DNA of 64,000 nt from an uncultured Chitinophaga sp. Its GTDB lineage: Bacteria; Bacteroidota; Bacteroidia; Chitinophagales; Chitinophagaceae. The notes below the pieces were generated by a model. It made no database searches, was not told the DNA's origin, and saw only the letters and a list, made by a program, of their open reading frames with translations. Position 1 is the stretch's first letter, and every line of letters starts with the position of its first letter. Position numbers and translations under genes: made by a program. The stretch is taken from NCBI RefSeq assembly GCF_946479755.1, contig NZ_CAMLHC010000020.1, positions 62,001 to 126,000 of the forward strand, given 5' to 3'. Below are positions 50,187 through 58,602 of the stretch, piece after piece.

Positions 50187-53100
50187 TTAAATACCAACTT
50201 TTATTGACAGGGTGAATTGCTTCTGAATAGGCTGGGCCACGCCGCCGGAGTTGAAAAATTCCGGGTCCTGGCCATGCAGCTTTTTATCGGCATAGATGAG
50301 CCAGGGGTTGATAGCGGCGCCGCTCACCGACATGCTGTTGAAACCAACACGGCGGATGAGGGAAACGGGCAGCTGATAAGTCAGTGATACGGTTTTCAAC
50401 CGGATAAAATCGCCTTTAGCCACCCGTTCAGTGGAATAGTTGTAGTTGTTGTACGGATAAGCACCGCGGATCAGCGTCTGTTCATAGGCATCGAGGATAG
50501 AAGGTACACGGGTGGTCCCTTCATCTCCCGGCATTACCCAGCGGTCATAAAACTCTTTGGGCATGGCGTCCAGGTCGGAATACGCGGTTTTAAAAGCCGG
50601 GTACAACCTGATTTTGTTTCCCCATTGATAGGTAAAGAAAACATTCAGTGAAAGGGCTTTATAGCGGAAAGTATTGGAGAAACCGCCGGTCACCGGCGGA
50701 TCTACAGGTCCTTCATATACCAGCTGCGCAGTTTTAAGGTCCTGCAGGTTTACATCGGGACTTACCACGCCATCCTGGTTGATGAAGGAGGGCATGCCTG
50801 TTTTCGGAGAAAGGCCTTTGTACTGTAAGGAAAACAGGCTATGCACCGGGTATCCTTCTTTGTTGCCGCCTTCGGCTACTACCAGGTCAAAAATGGCCGG
50901 GATGTTCTTGGCATTGGTGATCTTGTTGGTGTTGTAACCGAAGGTGATATTGGCTTTCCAACCCCAGTCCTTTTTACGTACCACATCCCCTCCTATCAGC
51001 AATTCCACTCCTTTGGAAGTCATATCAGCATAGTTGGCTGCTTTATACATTTCGCCACCTATGCCGGATGTTTTGATAATACTGATCAGGTCGAAGCTCT
51101 TGCGGGTGTAAAGGTCGAGTGAGATATTAAGCCGGTTGTTAAAAAATCCGCCGTCCAGTCCGAGGTTGGTGGTATAGAGCTTTTCCCAGGTGAGATCATC
51201 ATTTTGCAGATGCGCGAGGGCGATCACCGATTCCACTTCATTGAGATGCGGCCTGCGGGTGTTGATGGTCTGGAAAACGATGTTGGAATTGGTAGCAGGT
51301 CCCATGCTGGCGGTGAGGCCGTAGCTGGCGCGCAGCGTAAGATAATTGAGCCAGTTTACTTTTTGCAGGAAAGGTTCCTGCTCCATGTTCCACGAACCGG
51401 CTACGCTCCAGGTAGGCAACCATCGTGCTTTGCGGGACTGTCCCAGCCTGTTGGAGCCGTCATAACGGCCGGTAGCGGTAAGGTTATATTTATTGTTGTA
51501 GGCATAGGTACCGGAAGCATAAAAAGCCGCGAAGCGGTCATAGTCACGGCCCATACCGTAGTACGGAAAATTGGACTCGATGGTCTGCTTGAGGATACGG
51601 TAATCTACGAACGGTGTTCCGCCGTTTTCATACTGGTAGCCGTAGCCCGTGTTGGACGCATTCTGCCGGTCGGCATATTTCACCTGTTGCCCTACCAGCA
51701 GGTTGACGTGATGCTTCTGTGCGAACGTGTCGGCGTAGGTAAGGCCGTTACGGAAGTCGAAGTTCATCAGCTGGTCTTCCGTGCGGTTGTAGAAACCGCC
51801 GGCGGGCAGCACGATAACAGGTTGAGCGTCCGGATCGTCGGGATTGCGGTAGAGGAATTTATTGTTCCGTGCGATAGTAGCGTTACCGGCGGCGCGGTAC
51901 GCGTTGGCCATGTTGGCGTTCTCCGTGATCTGATGTTCGCGGGAAGATTTTACGTACCGGATGGCGCCCGTGAATTCGTAACGGATATTACGGGTGAGCC
52001 TCCAGCCGAGATCCCCCTGGAGGCGCAGGTCCATCATGTTCAGGTTGAGGGAGTTGTTGCGCAGCTCATTGATGATGTTGAACGGCGCAAAGTTCCTCCG
52101 GAAATACTCAAGGTGACCGTTCTGGTCATAGGCGGTGAGGGTGCGGCTGGTGTTGAGCGAGTAGCTGAACGGGTTGATGTCGAAGTCGCGGTCATACTGT
52201 CCTTCCACCGGATTACTGCTACGGGTTAGTGCTCCCGGCGCTTTTTGCTGACGCACCGATGCCAAAGCGGAGAAACCGGCTGTCAGCCGGTCAGAGAATT
52301 TATAGGTATTACGGTAATTGAGGGTGTAGCGGTTCACTTTATCGGCCAGCGTCCAGCCATTGTCACTGTAGAAGCTAGTGGAGAAATAGGACTGCGATTT
52401 ATCGGTACCGGAAGAGATGCTGAGCGAGTGTTCCTGCACGAAGTTGTTGCGGAACAGCAGGCCAAACCAGTCGGTATTAGCGTTGGCGTAGCGCAGCAGG
52501 AAGGCTTTCATGGCGGCAGGATCGTTCTGTACGGGGAAATTGCCGTCGCCGTCCGCATCCAGTGATTCGTAGAGTTTACCGAAAACGCCGATATCACCAC
52601 GGGAAAGGATATCCGAAGTGAGGATGCCTTTACGTTCCAGCTCCGCCAGCACAGACATTTGCTGGCCGGAGTTCATGATGTTAAAGTTGTTGTAGTTCGG
52701 TTTCAGCTGGGTGCTGAAGTTGCCGCTATAGGCGATAACGGGTTTGCCTGCACGTCCTTTTTTGGTGGTGATCACCACGACGCCGTTCATGGCGCGGGCG
52801 CCGTATAAGGCGGTAGCGGCGGCATCTTTCAGGATATCGAAACTTTCAATGTCGTTGGCATTGAGGCCGGCCACGGCAGAACCGAGTAAGGTGGTGGGGT
52901 CTCCGCTGGACAGCTGGTCGTTGGAGATGTTCACCACATCTTCCAGCACCACGCCGTCAACCACCCAGAGTGGTTTGTTGTCACCGTTGATGGAGGTGGC
53001 GCCGCGTACTCTTACTTTCGGCGCGGTGCCGAAGGTGCCCGATACGTTCTGTATGGCTACGCCGGCCACGCGGCCTTCGAGCATGCGGCTGACATCCGTT

Positions 53101-53831
53101 ACCCCGTCGATTTTCACATCGTCGCCTTTGAGGCGGGTAGCGGCACCGGAGAATTTACTTTTATCGATGCTTTGAAAGCCTGTCACCACCACTTCCTGGA
53201 GGCGGGTGGGTTTTTCTTTCATGACGATGGTGAGGCTTCCGTTTTTGAATTCGCCGGAGTGTACTTCTTCCATTTTATAGCCGGTGAAGTTGAACACCAG
53301 GATGGCGTCGCCGGGCACCCGGCGGATTTCAAATTCGCCTTTGGCATTAGTGGTAGTACCCCTGGAGGAGCCTTTCAGGATGATAGTCACACCGGGCAAC
53401 GGCTCTTTTTTCTCAGAGGTAACGATGCCTTTTACGTCCGTGAAGCGCGGCGTTACCTGTCGTGTAGTGCTGACAGTAGCGAGGGCTGTCACTTTCCGGG
53501 TGGCATCGTGTTTAATAACGATACGGTCGTAGATAACGCTATAGGACAGGGCGTAGGGCGTTAAGATCTTGTGCAGCAGATCGCCGACTTTTTCATTGCG
53601 GGCGGAGATGCTGATTTTGTTGGCATTCAGCACTTCGCTGCCTACGTATACAAAGGATACTTCTGCGAGGTTGCTGATTTTCTCCAGTGCATCTTTCAGT
53701 ACAACATCGTGCAGGTGGAGGGTTATTTTTTTGTCGAGCGCATCCTGGAGATCCACGGCGCCCGCCTGCAGGTGGAACAGCGACAGGAAGAGCGTCAGAC
53801 AACAAATGTAGTATCGGGTTTTACTATGCAT
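50187..53831 (-). CDS. SusC/RagA TonB-dependent transporter with N-terminal STN signalling domain (locus 1)
   Basis: The 1214-aa protein has, in order: a signal peptide; an STN domain (about residues 35-110; ITLHLHDVVLKDALEKISNLAEVSFVY); a carboxypeptidase-regulatory beta-sandwich (VKGIVTSEKKEPLPGVTIILKGSSRG); a plug (DVSRMLEGRVAGVAIQNVSG, ATALYGARAMNGVVVITTKKG); and a 22-strand type barrel to the C-terminus. The STN domain contacts a FecR anti-sigma factor, and fecR and an ECF sigma gene lie directly upstream, so substrate binding probably controls the locus. It is followed 10 nt later by its SusD partner. Confidence 0.96.
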   Translation of the reverse strand: MHSKTRYYICCLTLFLSLFHLQAGAVDLQDALDKKITLHLHDVVLKDALEKISNLAEVSFVYVGSEVLNANKISISARNEKVGDLLHKILTPYALSYSVIYDRIVIKHDATRKVTALATVSTTRQVTPRFTDVKGIVTSEKKEPLPGVTIILKGSSRGTTTNAKGEFEIRRVPGDAILVFNFTGYKMEEVHSGEFKNGSLTIVMKEKPTRLQEVVVTGFQSIDKSKFSGAATRLKGDDVKIDGVTDVSRMLEGRVAGVAIQNVSGTFGTAPKVRVRGATSINGDNKPLWVVDGVVLEDVVNISNDQLSSGDPTTLLGSAVAGLNANDIESFDILKDAAATALYGARAMNGVVVITTKKGRAGKPVIAYSGNFSTQLKPNYNNFNIMNSGQQMSVLAELERKGILTSDILSRGDIGVFGKLYESLDADGDGNFPVQNDPAAMKAFLLRYANANTDWFGLLFRNNFVQEHSLSISSGTDKSQSYFSTSFYSDNGWTLADKVNRYTLNYRNTYKFSDRLTAGFSALASVRQQKAPGALTRSSNPVEGQYDRDFDINPFSYSLNTSRTLTAYDQNGHLEYFRRNFAPFNIINELRNNSLNLNMMDLRLQGDLGWRLTRNIRYEFTGAIRYVKSSREHQITENANMANAYRAAGNATIARNNKFLYRNPDDPDAQPVIVLPAGGFYNRTEDQLMNFDFRNGLTYADTFAQKHHVNLLVGQQVKYADRQNASNTGYGYQYENGGTPFVDYRILKQTIESNFPYYGMGRDYDRFAAFYASGTYAYNNKYNLTATGRYDGSNRLGQSRKARWLPTWSVAGSWNMEQEPFLQKVNWLNYLTLRASYGLTASMGPATNSNIVFQTINTRRPHLNEVESVIALAHLQNDDLTWEKLYTTNLGLDGGFFNNRLNISLDLYTRKSFDLISIIKTSGIGGEMYKAANYADMTSKGVELLIGGDVVRKKDWGWKANITFGYNTNKITNAKNIPAIFDLVVAEGGNKEGYPVHSLFSLQYKGLSPKTGMPSFINQDGVVSPDVNLQDLKTAQLVYEGPVDPPVTGGFSNTFRYKALSLNVFFTYQWGNKIRLYPAFKTAYSDLDAMPKEFYDRWVMPGDEGTTRVPSILDAYEQTLIRGAYPYNNYNYSTERVAKGDFIRLKTVSLTYQLPVSLIRRVGFNSMSVSGAAINPWLIYADKKLHGQDPEFFNSGGVAQPIQKQFTLSIKVGI

Positions 53832-54248
53832 ATTGAATAAATGTTTGTTTCATTCCGGGTAATAGGAATCCCTATCCGGCTTTGCTGGAAAACCGGGCAA
53901 TAAAGGGCCTTCTGCTGTGCAGTTTATTTTTTAGTGTCTATAAGACAATTATTATTAACCGGACGAGAAAGAAGCGATATGATTCATAATAGCAATTTAG
54001 TTTGGTTGTGAAATGAAAAAATATCGGGAATGTATTGGCAATAGGGGCCCTGTTGAAAGAATACAGGCGTATTCCTTCAATGGCAGATAACCAGGGATGA
54101 GAACCATTTCCAGGCTAAAAGTTACACAGGATAGCTTACCAGCAATACAACTTTTATTTCTCTAAGTAAGTCAGGTCTTCAGCTACAAAACAAGTATTCC
54201 ATCTTGCATTTGATTTTGGTTAACGGTATTTTCTTCTTTAATCGGTTA
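53832..54248. other. Intergenic region upstream of susC (locus 1), with one hairpin
   Basis: This 417-nt gap lies between fecR and susC and has no gene I can support. TTGAAAGAATAC (54053-54064) and GTATTCCTTCAA (54069-54080) form a 12-bp inverted repeat with one mismatch that becomes G-U in the minus-strand RNA. It may end the sigma-fecR transcript, although no T run follows. The susC promoter read by the neighbouring ECF factor should be between about 53840 and 54050, but I cannot identify it. Confidence 0.5.
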
Positions 54249-55247
54249 TTAGTGGCAATTGCCATCAACTATAACATATCCGTTTCCGTTAGCATCCTTT
54301 TTAATGCTGGCGTTCAAGGTCACGGCAATGATTGTGAGTGTTTCCTGCAGGTCATCGGTGGTGTTGAAATCGCCAAAGAAGCTACAGTGTTCCATTTTTT
54401 TGTCGGCGCTGACCGGCACGTTATAAAAGCGTTGCAGGTCGTTGAGCACTGCGGACAATGGCTGTCCCTTATAGGTAAATTTTCCGCTCTGTTTCTGCCG
54501 GAAAAAGCGTGCATCGTCTGTCGCGTCTATCAGTTCCAGTCCCCGGGAAGCGGCGTGGTAAACTGCGCTCTTGTTGGCACTGAGCACCAGTTGATGCTGC
54601 GGGCTGGTTTCACCGGTACGGGTATTTACCTGTACGCTGCCGGATACCACTACCACTTTTGCGACACCATTGTTACGGGCTTCCATGTTGAAAGAAGTGC
54701 CCAGTACGGTGGTGTTGATCAGGGCTGAGGATATCACAAACGGATGTTTACTGTTCTGTTTTACGTCGAAGAAGGCCTCACCGTTGAGTTGCAGCGTTCT
54801 GTTTTTTTTTCCGAAGTTTTCGGGATAGGTGATGCTGGAACTTTTTTCCAGGTATACCATAGATCCGTCGGGCAATGTCACTGTTTTATGTTGGTTGCCG
54901 CTGCTCATCACCAGTTGTTTCACCTGCTGGCGTACCAGCAGGTACCAGGATGCGCCGGCGAGCAGTACTACGGCAGCTGCGGCTGCTATTTTCCTTCCGT
55001 ACAGGGCGAAGATGCCTGGCTGCGAAATGCCTGCACGGCGATGTATTTTTTTCAGCAGTTGCGCTGATAACCGTTCGTCCAGCAAATTTTTTATTTCCGG
55101 GCCTTCCGCCTGAAAGTACTCTTTGGCTACCGCTTCCAGGTCAGACAGATCGTTTTCTTCCAGGTACTGTAGCATCCATTCCTGCTCTGTGGCAGACCAG
55201 TTCTCCGTATGTAGCAGTTGTCTGAGGTATTCCTTTCTGTTGTGCAC
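54249..55247 (-). CDS. FecR-family anti-sigma factor
   Basis: This 332-aa inner membrane protein starts with GTG. It has a cytoplasmic N-terminal helical part (residues 1-85), one membrane helix at about 88-108 (IAAAAAVVLLAGASWYLLV), the periplasmic FecR domain (VTLPDGSMVYLEKSSSITYPENFGKKNRTLQLNGEAFFDV), and the DUF4974-type end (LSAVLNDLQRFYNVPVSADKKM). It holds the adjoining ECF sigma factor until the STN domain of SusC signals. It lies 105 nt downstream of the sigma gene. Confidence 0.95.
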   Translation of the reverse strand: MHNRKEYLRQLLHTENWSATEQEWMLQYLEENDLSDLEAVAKEYFQAEGPEIKNLLDERLSAQLLKKIHRRAGISQPGIFALYGRKIAAAAAVVLLAGASWYLLVRQQVKQLVMSSGNQHKTVTLPDGSMVYLEKSSSITYPENFGKKNRTLQLNGEAFFDVKQNSKHPFVISSALINTTVLGTSFNMEARNNGVAKVVVVSGSVQVNTRTGETSPQHQLVLSANKSAVYHAASRGLELIDATDDARFFRQKQSGKFTYKGQPLSAVLNDLQRFYNVPVSADKKMEHCSFFGDFNTTDDLQETLTIIAVTLNASIKKDANGNGYVIVDGNCH

Positions 55248-55352
55248 TATCGTGACGGTTTAATTTAAATACGCAGGTTGATAAAAAGTGGGTGGGTAAT
55301 TCCCACAGAAAAAACATATTTATTTTATCCTAATTCATTTCTTATCAGAAAC

Positions 55353-55952
55353 TTAATTGGAAGCGTTGTGACAGGTAAAGAAAAGAAGGAAAAGAACGAT
55401 GTATTTATGGTCACCGTTACGGAGCATATAGTCATTTAATTTGACCATAGCGGCTGAGAGATGTTCTTTAACGGTATTACGGGAAATATTGAGCTCGCTG
55501 GCCACTTCGTCATAGGTCTTGCCTTCCAGCTTACAGCGGGTAACAATCGTCCTTTTTTTGGGAGATAACTGCGCGATGGCCTGCTCCAGCAGGCTGTACT
55601 GTTCTTCGTCCATGTTTTTCCGGTCAATCATCATATGGTCTTCCGGTCCGAGGTCCAGCAGGTTTTTATGCAGCGCCTGCTCTTTGAGTTTTTTGCGCAC
55701 CCAGCTGACCGACAGGTTAAAGCTGATGACAAACAGCCAGCCGCCGACCGACTGCTCCGCCTGTATCTCCAAACGTTTCTCCCACAACCTGGCAAACACT
55801 TCCTGTAAGATGTCTTCCGCAACGGCTACATCTTTTACAAACTTGAGGATATTGCGGTATACGGCCTGATGATAATTCCCATATAGGCTGTCAAAAGCGC
55901 TCACGTCGTTGTTCCGGAGCCGTAAAACCAATTCAGCATCTGTTATGTTCAT
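55353..55952 (-). CDS. ECF sigma factor of the SusCD/FecR locus
   Basis: This 199-aa FecI-like sigma factor has region 2 (DAELVLRLRNNDVSAFDSLYGNYHQAVYRNI, DVAVAEDILQEVFARLWEK) and region 4 (LSPKKRTIVTRCKLEGKTYDEVASELNISRNTVKEHLSAAMVKLNDYM). It ends in a hydrophobic tail (KYIVLFLLFFTC) common in Bacteroidota ECF factors paired with FecR. With FecR and the STN-bearing SusC it forms a complete cell-surface signalling set expected to switch on the susC-susD-metallopeptidase-DUF4302 genes. Confidence 0.95.
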   Translation of the reverse strand: MNITDAELVLRLRNNDVSAFDSLYGNYHQAVYRNILKFVKDVAVAEDILQEVFARLWEKRLEIQAEQSVGGWLFVISFNLSVSWVRKKLKEQALHKNLLDLGPEDHMMIDRKNMDEEQYSLLEQAIAQLSPKKRTIVTRCKLEGKTYDEVASELNISRNTVKEHLSAAMVKLNDYMLRNGDHKYIVLFLLFFTCHNASN

Positions 55953-56194
55953 ATCTTTTCTTTTATATAAATCATACCGTGGAATACAATTTATATGGCT
56001 AAGAAAAAGCCAGGTTTCTCATACAATGGCCATTCATTCGACCGTATAAATTAGTAACAAATATTATTATTTAATAATTAAATTCGTATTAGTTATAATT
56101 ATAAATTATTATATACGTAGTTAGAATTAATAGCAAAAATCGTTGCGAAAATACGGCGTGTCTTTTGGGGGGTTAACGGTATAAACTATCCGAT
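55953..56194. other. AT-rich intergenic region between divergent sigma factor and acidic protein genes
   Basis: This is 242 nt of very AT-rich DNA between about 56040 and 56140. It includes a 12-bp palindrome TTATAATTATAA (56093-56104) that may be only low complexity. Promoters for both flanking genes should be here, but I could not match a good TTTG / TAnnTTTG pair. Confidence 0.4.
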
Positions 56195-56494
56195 ATGACT
56201 ATGCAACACACACCCATAGGCCCCCTGCGCGAAGATGATATTCAGCCGGACGAAGTCATCAACCATCAACAGGAACCCGTACCGCAGCGGGGCAACCAGG
56301 ATGAGCAATCACGCAGTACAGACGCTTCTGAAGATATGCTGAACGAAGAAGAAGACGATCTGGAAATCGATGAATTAATGGAGGAAGAAGACAGAAGAGA
56401 TGCTGCAGCAGAGGAGGCGGAAAAGCAGCAGGAACAGGAAGAAGAGGAGGAAAAGGAGATCACCGATGAAGCGACGCAATTGAAGCTTTACTGA
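56195..56494 (+). CDS. Small, very acidic hypothetical protein
   Basis: This 99-aa protein has no recognisable domain. After a short Pro- and Gln-containing N-terminus it becomes a nearly unbroken acidic helix-like stretch (NEEEDDLEIDELMEEEDRR and EEEEEKE), about residues 48-88. It has no signal peptide and only one aromatic-rich end residue (Tyr99). It is likely disordered or coiled coil. It is the only plus-strand gene in the right third of the window, convergent with the hydrolase gene. Coding status rests on the clean start and the consistent bias; function is unknown. Confidence 0.65.
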   Translation: MTMQHTPIGPLREDDIQPDEVINHQQEPVPQRGNQDEQSRSTDASEDMLNEEEDDLEIDELMEEEDRRDAAAEEAEKQQEQEEEEEKEITDEATQLKLY

Positions 56495-56555
56495 TGTTGA
56501 TATGTAGTGATGCAGCGGACCTCCTTTCCGGGAAGCCCGCTACCTCATCAGTGTA

Positions 56556-57695
56556 TTATTTTCTCAGTAATGCCGTGGCACACCATAATACCGGCGCCTG
56601 TCCGTGCATGTCACCGGTAATACGGCCGCGGTCGAGATAATACTGCCGGTTATTCTTTTTATTGGTGCCTTCGCAGACTTCCCGTACATCCGCATTATCG
56701 TCGATATACTTCACCAGCGCCAGCCAGGCTTTGCGCGCCGCAGGGCCGTAGGTGGCCGCATCCAGCCAGCCGTTCTTCACACCGGTGATCATGGCAAAGG
56801 TAAACATGCCCGTCGCGGACGTCTCCGGCCATGCTTCCGGATCATCGATCAACTGCCGCCACATGCCATCAGGGGCCTGGTACTTCAGCAGAGACGCCAT
56901 CATGATTTTGTATCCTTTCATAATACGTTCGCGGTCGGGATTGTCGCGTGACAAGGAACGCAGTAATTCGCTCATGCCTGCCGCCATCCAGCCGTCGCCG
57001 CGGCCCCAGAAATAAGGCACGTCCGGCGCATGGTAAAAGAGGCCGTTGGGCTGCTGTAAGGAATCCAGATAAACGACCATCTCCTTTGCAGCGCGGTCAA
57101 TGTACGCCTTATCGCCGGTAGCGCGGTAAGCCTGCGACTGCACAGCGGTGATCATAAACATATCATCAATCCACATACGCGTTTGCCAGGTCAGCCCACG
57201 GTCGGCATATCCCTGAGATTCCGGCTTCACATGCGGTCCTTCCGGTGTACCCCACTGTTTGTCTGCAATGGCTTTTCCCATGTCCAGGTAACGTTTGTCT
57301 TTTGTCTGCAGATACAGCTCCAGCGGCACCGCCCCGAAAACGGTATGGTCCACATGGTCTGCGGCCGGTACCAGCGAAGCTTCCGTGGTAAAGAATGGCT
57401 CAAAACGCTGTGCCAGATTGCCTGCCAGCGCCTTATCACCGCTCTCTTGTGCAAACGTTAGCGCTCCATACCACGCGCAAACTTCCGGATAGGTGATTTT
57501 CTTCGGCGGCGTGGGTTTTCCGAAGTTGGGATGCGGCGAAGCAACGAAACGTTCCGCCACTCTTTTACCGATTTCTTTCGGTGTACTTCCCTTCGGAAAA
57601 TGCGTCAGGTCCGCAGCGGCGGATTTTTTCTGTGCTGTAGCCATTTCTGTGTTGATCACCAGCAGTGTCAACAGGCCTGCCATCATTGCTTTCAT
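56556..57695 (-). CDS. Unsaturated uronyl / rhamnogalacturonyl hydrolase, GH105/GH88 type
   Basis: The ATG at 57693-57695 gives 379 aa with a signal peptide ending ATAQ. The (alpha/alpha)6 barrel family motifs are ADHVDHTVFGAVPLELYLQT, GLTWQTRMWIDDMFMITAVQSQAYRATGD, FYHAPDVPYFWGRGDGWMAAGMSELLRSL and SATGMFTFAMITGVKNGWLD. The Asp pair in WIDDMFM includes the expected catalytic residue of YteR-like enzymes. It would remove 4,5-unsaturated uronic acid from pectin-lyase products, in the periplasm. The gene lies 149 nt behind the DUF4998 gene, separated by a hairpin, and is likely to belong to the same utilisation locus. Confidence 0.9.
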   Translation of the reverse strand: MKAMMAGLLTLLVINTEMATAQKKSAAADLTHFPKGSTPKEIGKRVAERFVASPHPNFGKPTPPKKITYPEVCAWYGALTFAQESGDKALAGNLAQRFEPFFTTEASLVPAADHVDHTVFGAVPLELYLQTKDKRYLDMGKAIADKQWGTPEGPHVKPESQGYADRGLTWQTRMWIDDMFMITAVQSQAYRATGDKAYIDRAAKEMVVYLDSLQQPNGLFYHAPDVPYFWGRGDGWMAAGMSELLRSLSRDNPDRERIMKGYKIMMASLLKYQAPDGMWRQLIDDPEAWPETSATGMFTFAMITGVKNGWLDAATYGPAARKAWLALVKYIDDNADVREVCEGTNKKNNRQYYLDRGRITGDMHGQAPVLWCATALLRK

Positions 57696-57837
57696 ATAGT
57701 GGATTGTTTTTCGCAAGTATCAGTGATGTATTTTTCTAACGGGAAAAACTATACGACGGTTTCCGTCAGCATGGTCTTCCAAAATACACATTTCCGGTCA
57801 TATTTTTTTTGTTGTAAAACCCTGCAAAACCCATAAC

Positions 57838-57857
57838 CCCAGGGCTCACGCCCCGGG
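57838..57857 (-). terminator. Hairpin after the DUF4998 gene
   Basis: In the minus-strand RNA, CCCGGGGC and GCCCUGGG form an 8-bp stem (one G-U) around a 4-nt loop, starting 8 nt after the DUF4998 stop codon. U-rich pieces follow at a distance. It probably marks the end or an attenuation point of the SusC-SusD-lipoprotein transcript before the hydrolase gene. Confidence 0.55.
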
Positions 57858-57865
57858 ATTCGTCT

Positions 57866-58588
57866 CTATTGCACAGCCCGTGTTTCATAAGCAGTATAAA
57901 ATGTGTCGATCGCTATCCTGACTGGCTTGTAGGCTGTCCTGAACCGGAAGGATGTGCCAGCTTTGTAATCCGGCAGCTTCAGCGAGGCCCGGAATTCCGG
58001 CGGATCACGCGGGTTGTCCGGCATACTGTCAGCACGCTGCACCACTTTCGTTTCCATACCGGCGGAATTAGTATACAATACCTCCACATGTTGTACCTGA
58101 TTATTCACACCAAACCACCAGATGGTCGCTTCCTTTCTGCCAGCGTCGTATTTGGCAGAACGCACGGGCCGGTTGGACAGCGTGGCGATATAGGCGTCGC
58201 CGTATGCGTTGCCGATCGCTTCCTCCTTTACAGACGAATGCCCTGCATTGTCGTAGGTATACACCTGGAAAGTGTAAATATTCTCCGGCAGCTTATCGAG
58301 TATCAGCCGGATGGTATCGGTACCGCCTGTACGTTTTACAGGCACGTCCGTTGAATCGCCCCGCTGGTTCCAGTATACGCGGCAGGTGGTGATCTTCGGG
58401 TCTGATACCAGGTACCAGGACAACAGCACCCTGTTCTTACCGGGAAACACCTTCAGAGAATCCACCCTGCCTGTATAGATGATCTCCCCTCCATCCAGGA
58501 ACTGCTTATAAGTGTCGTCCATTTTGCTGCAGGCTGCCAGGAGTAATACGATCACCGGCAACAGCCATCGGGCTTTTATATCTTTCAT
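57866..58588 (-). CDS. DUF4998-type surface lipoprotein
   Basis: The 240-aa protein has a lipoprotein signal ending LAAC followed by SKMDDTYKQFLDGGEIIYTGRVDSLKVFPGKNRVLLSW, the pattern I associate with DUF4998. The remaining part looks like two fibronectin-like beta-sandwiches (CRVYWN, YTFQVYTYDNAGHSS, and the end FRFRTAYKP). The family is common in polysaccharide utilisation loci behind SusC/SusD and is probably a surface glycan-binding protein. It lies 14 nt after the next lipoprotein gene and is surely cotranscribed with it. Confidence 0.85.
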   Translation of the reverse strand: MKDIKARWLLPVIVLLLAACSKMDDTYKQFLDGGEIIYTGRVDSLKVFPGKNRVLLSWYLVSDPKITTCRVYWNQRGDSTDVPVKRTGGTDTIRLILDKLPENIYTFQVYTYDNAGHSSVKEEAIGNAYGDAYIATLSNRPVRSAKYDAGRKEATIWWFGVNNQVQHVEVLYTNSAGMETKVVQRADSMPDNPRDPPEFRASLKLPDYKAGTSFRFRTAYKPVRIAIDTFYTAYETRAVQ

Positions 58589-58602
58589 GATAACTGTTTT
58601 GA

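Noticed and set aside
56093..56104. TTATAATTATAA palindrome as an operator
   Set aside because: The surrounding 100 nt are nearly all A and T, so a palindrome of this length is expected by chance.
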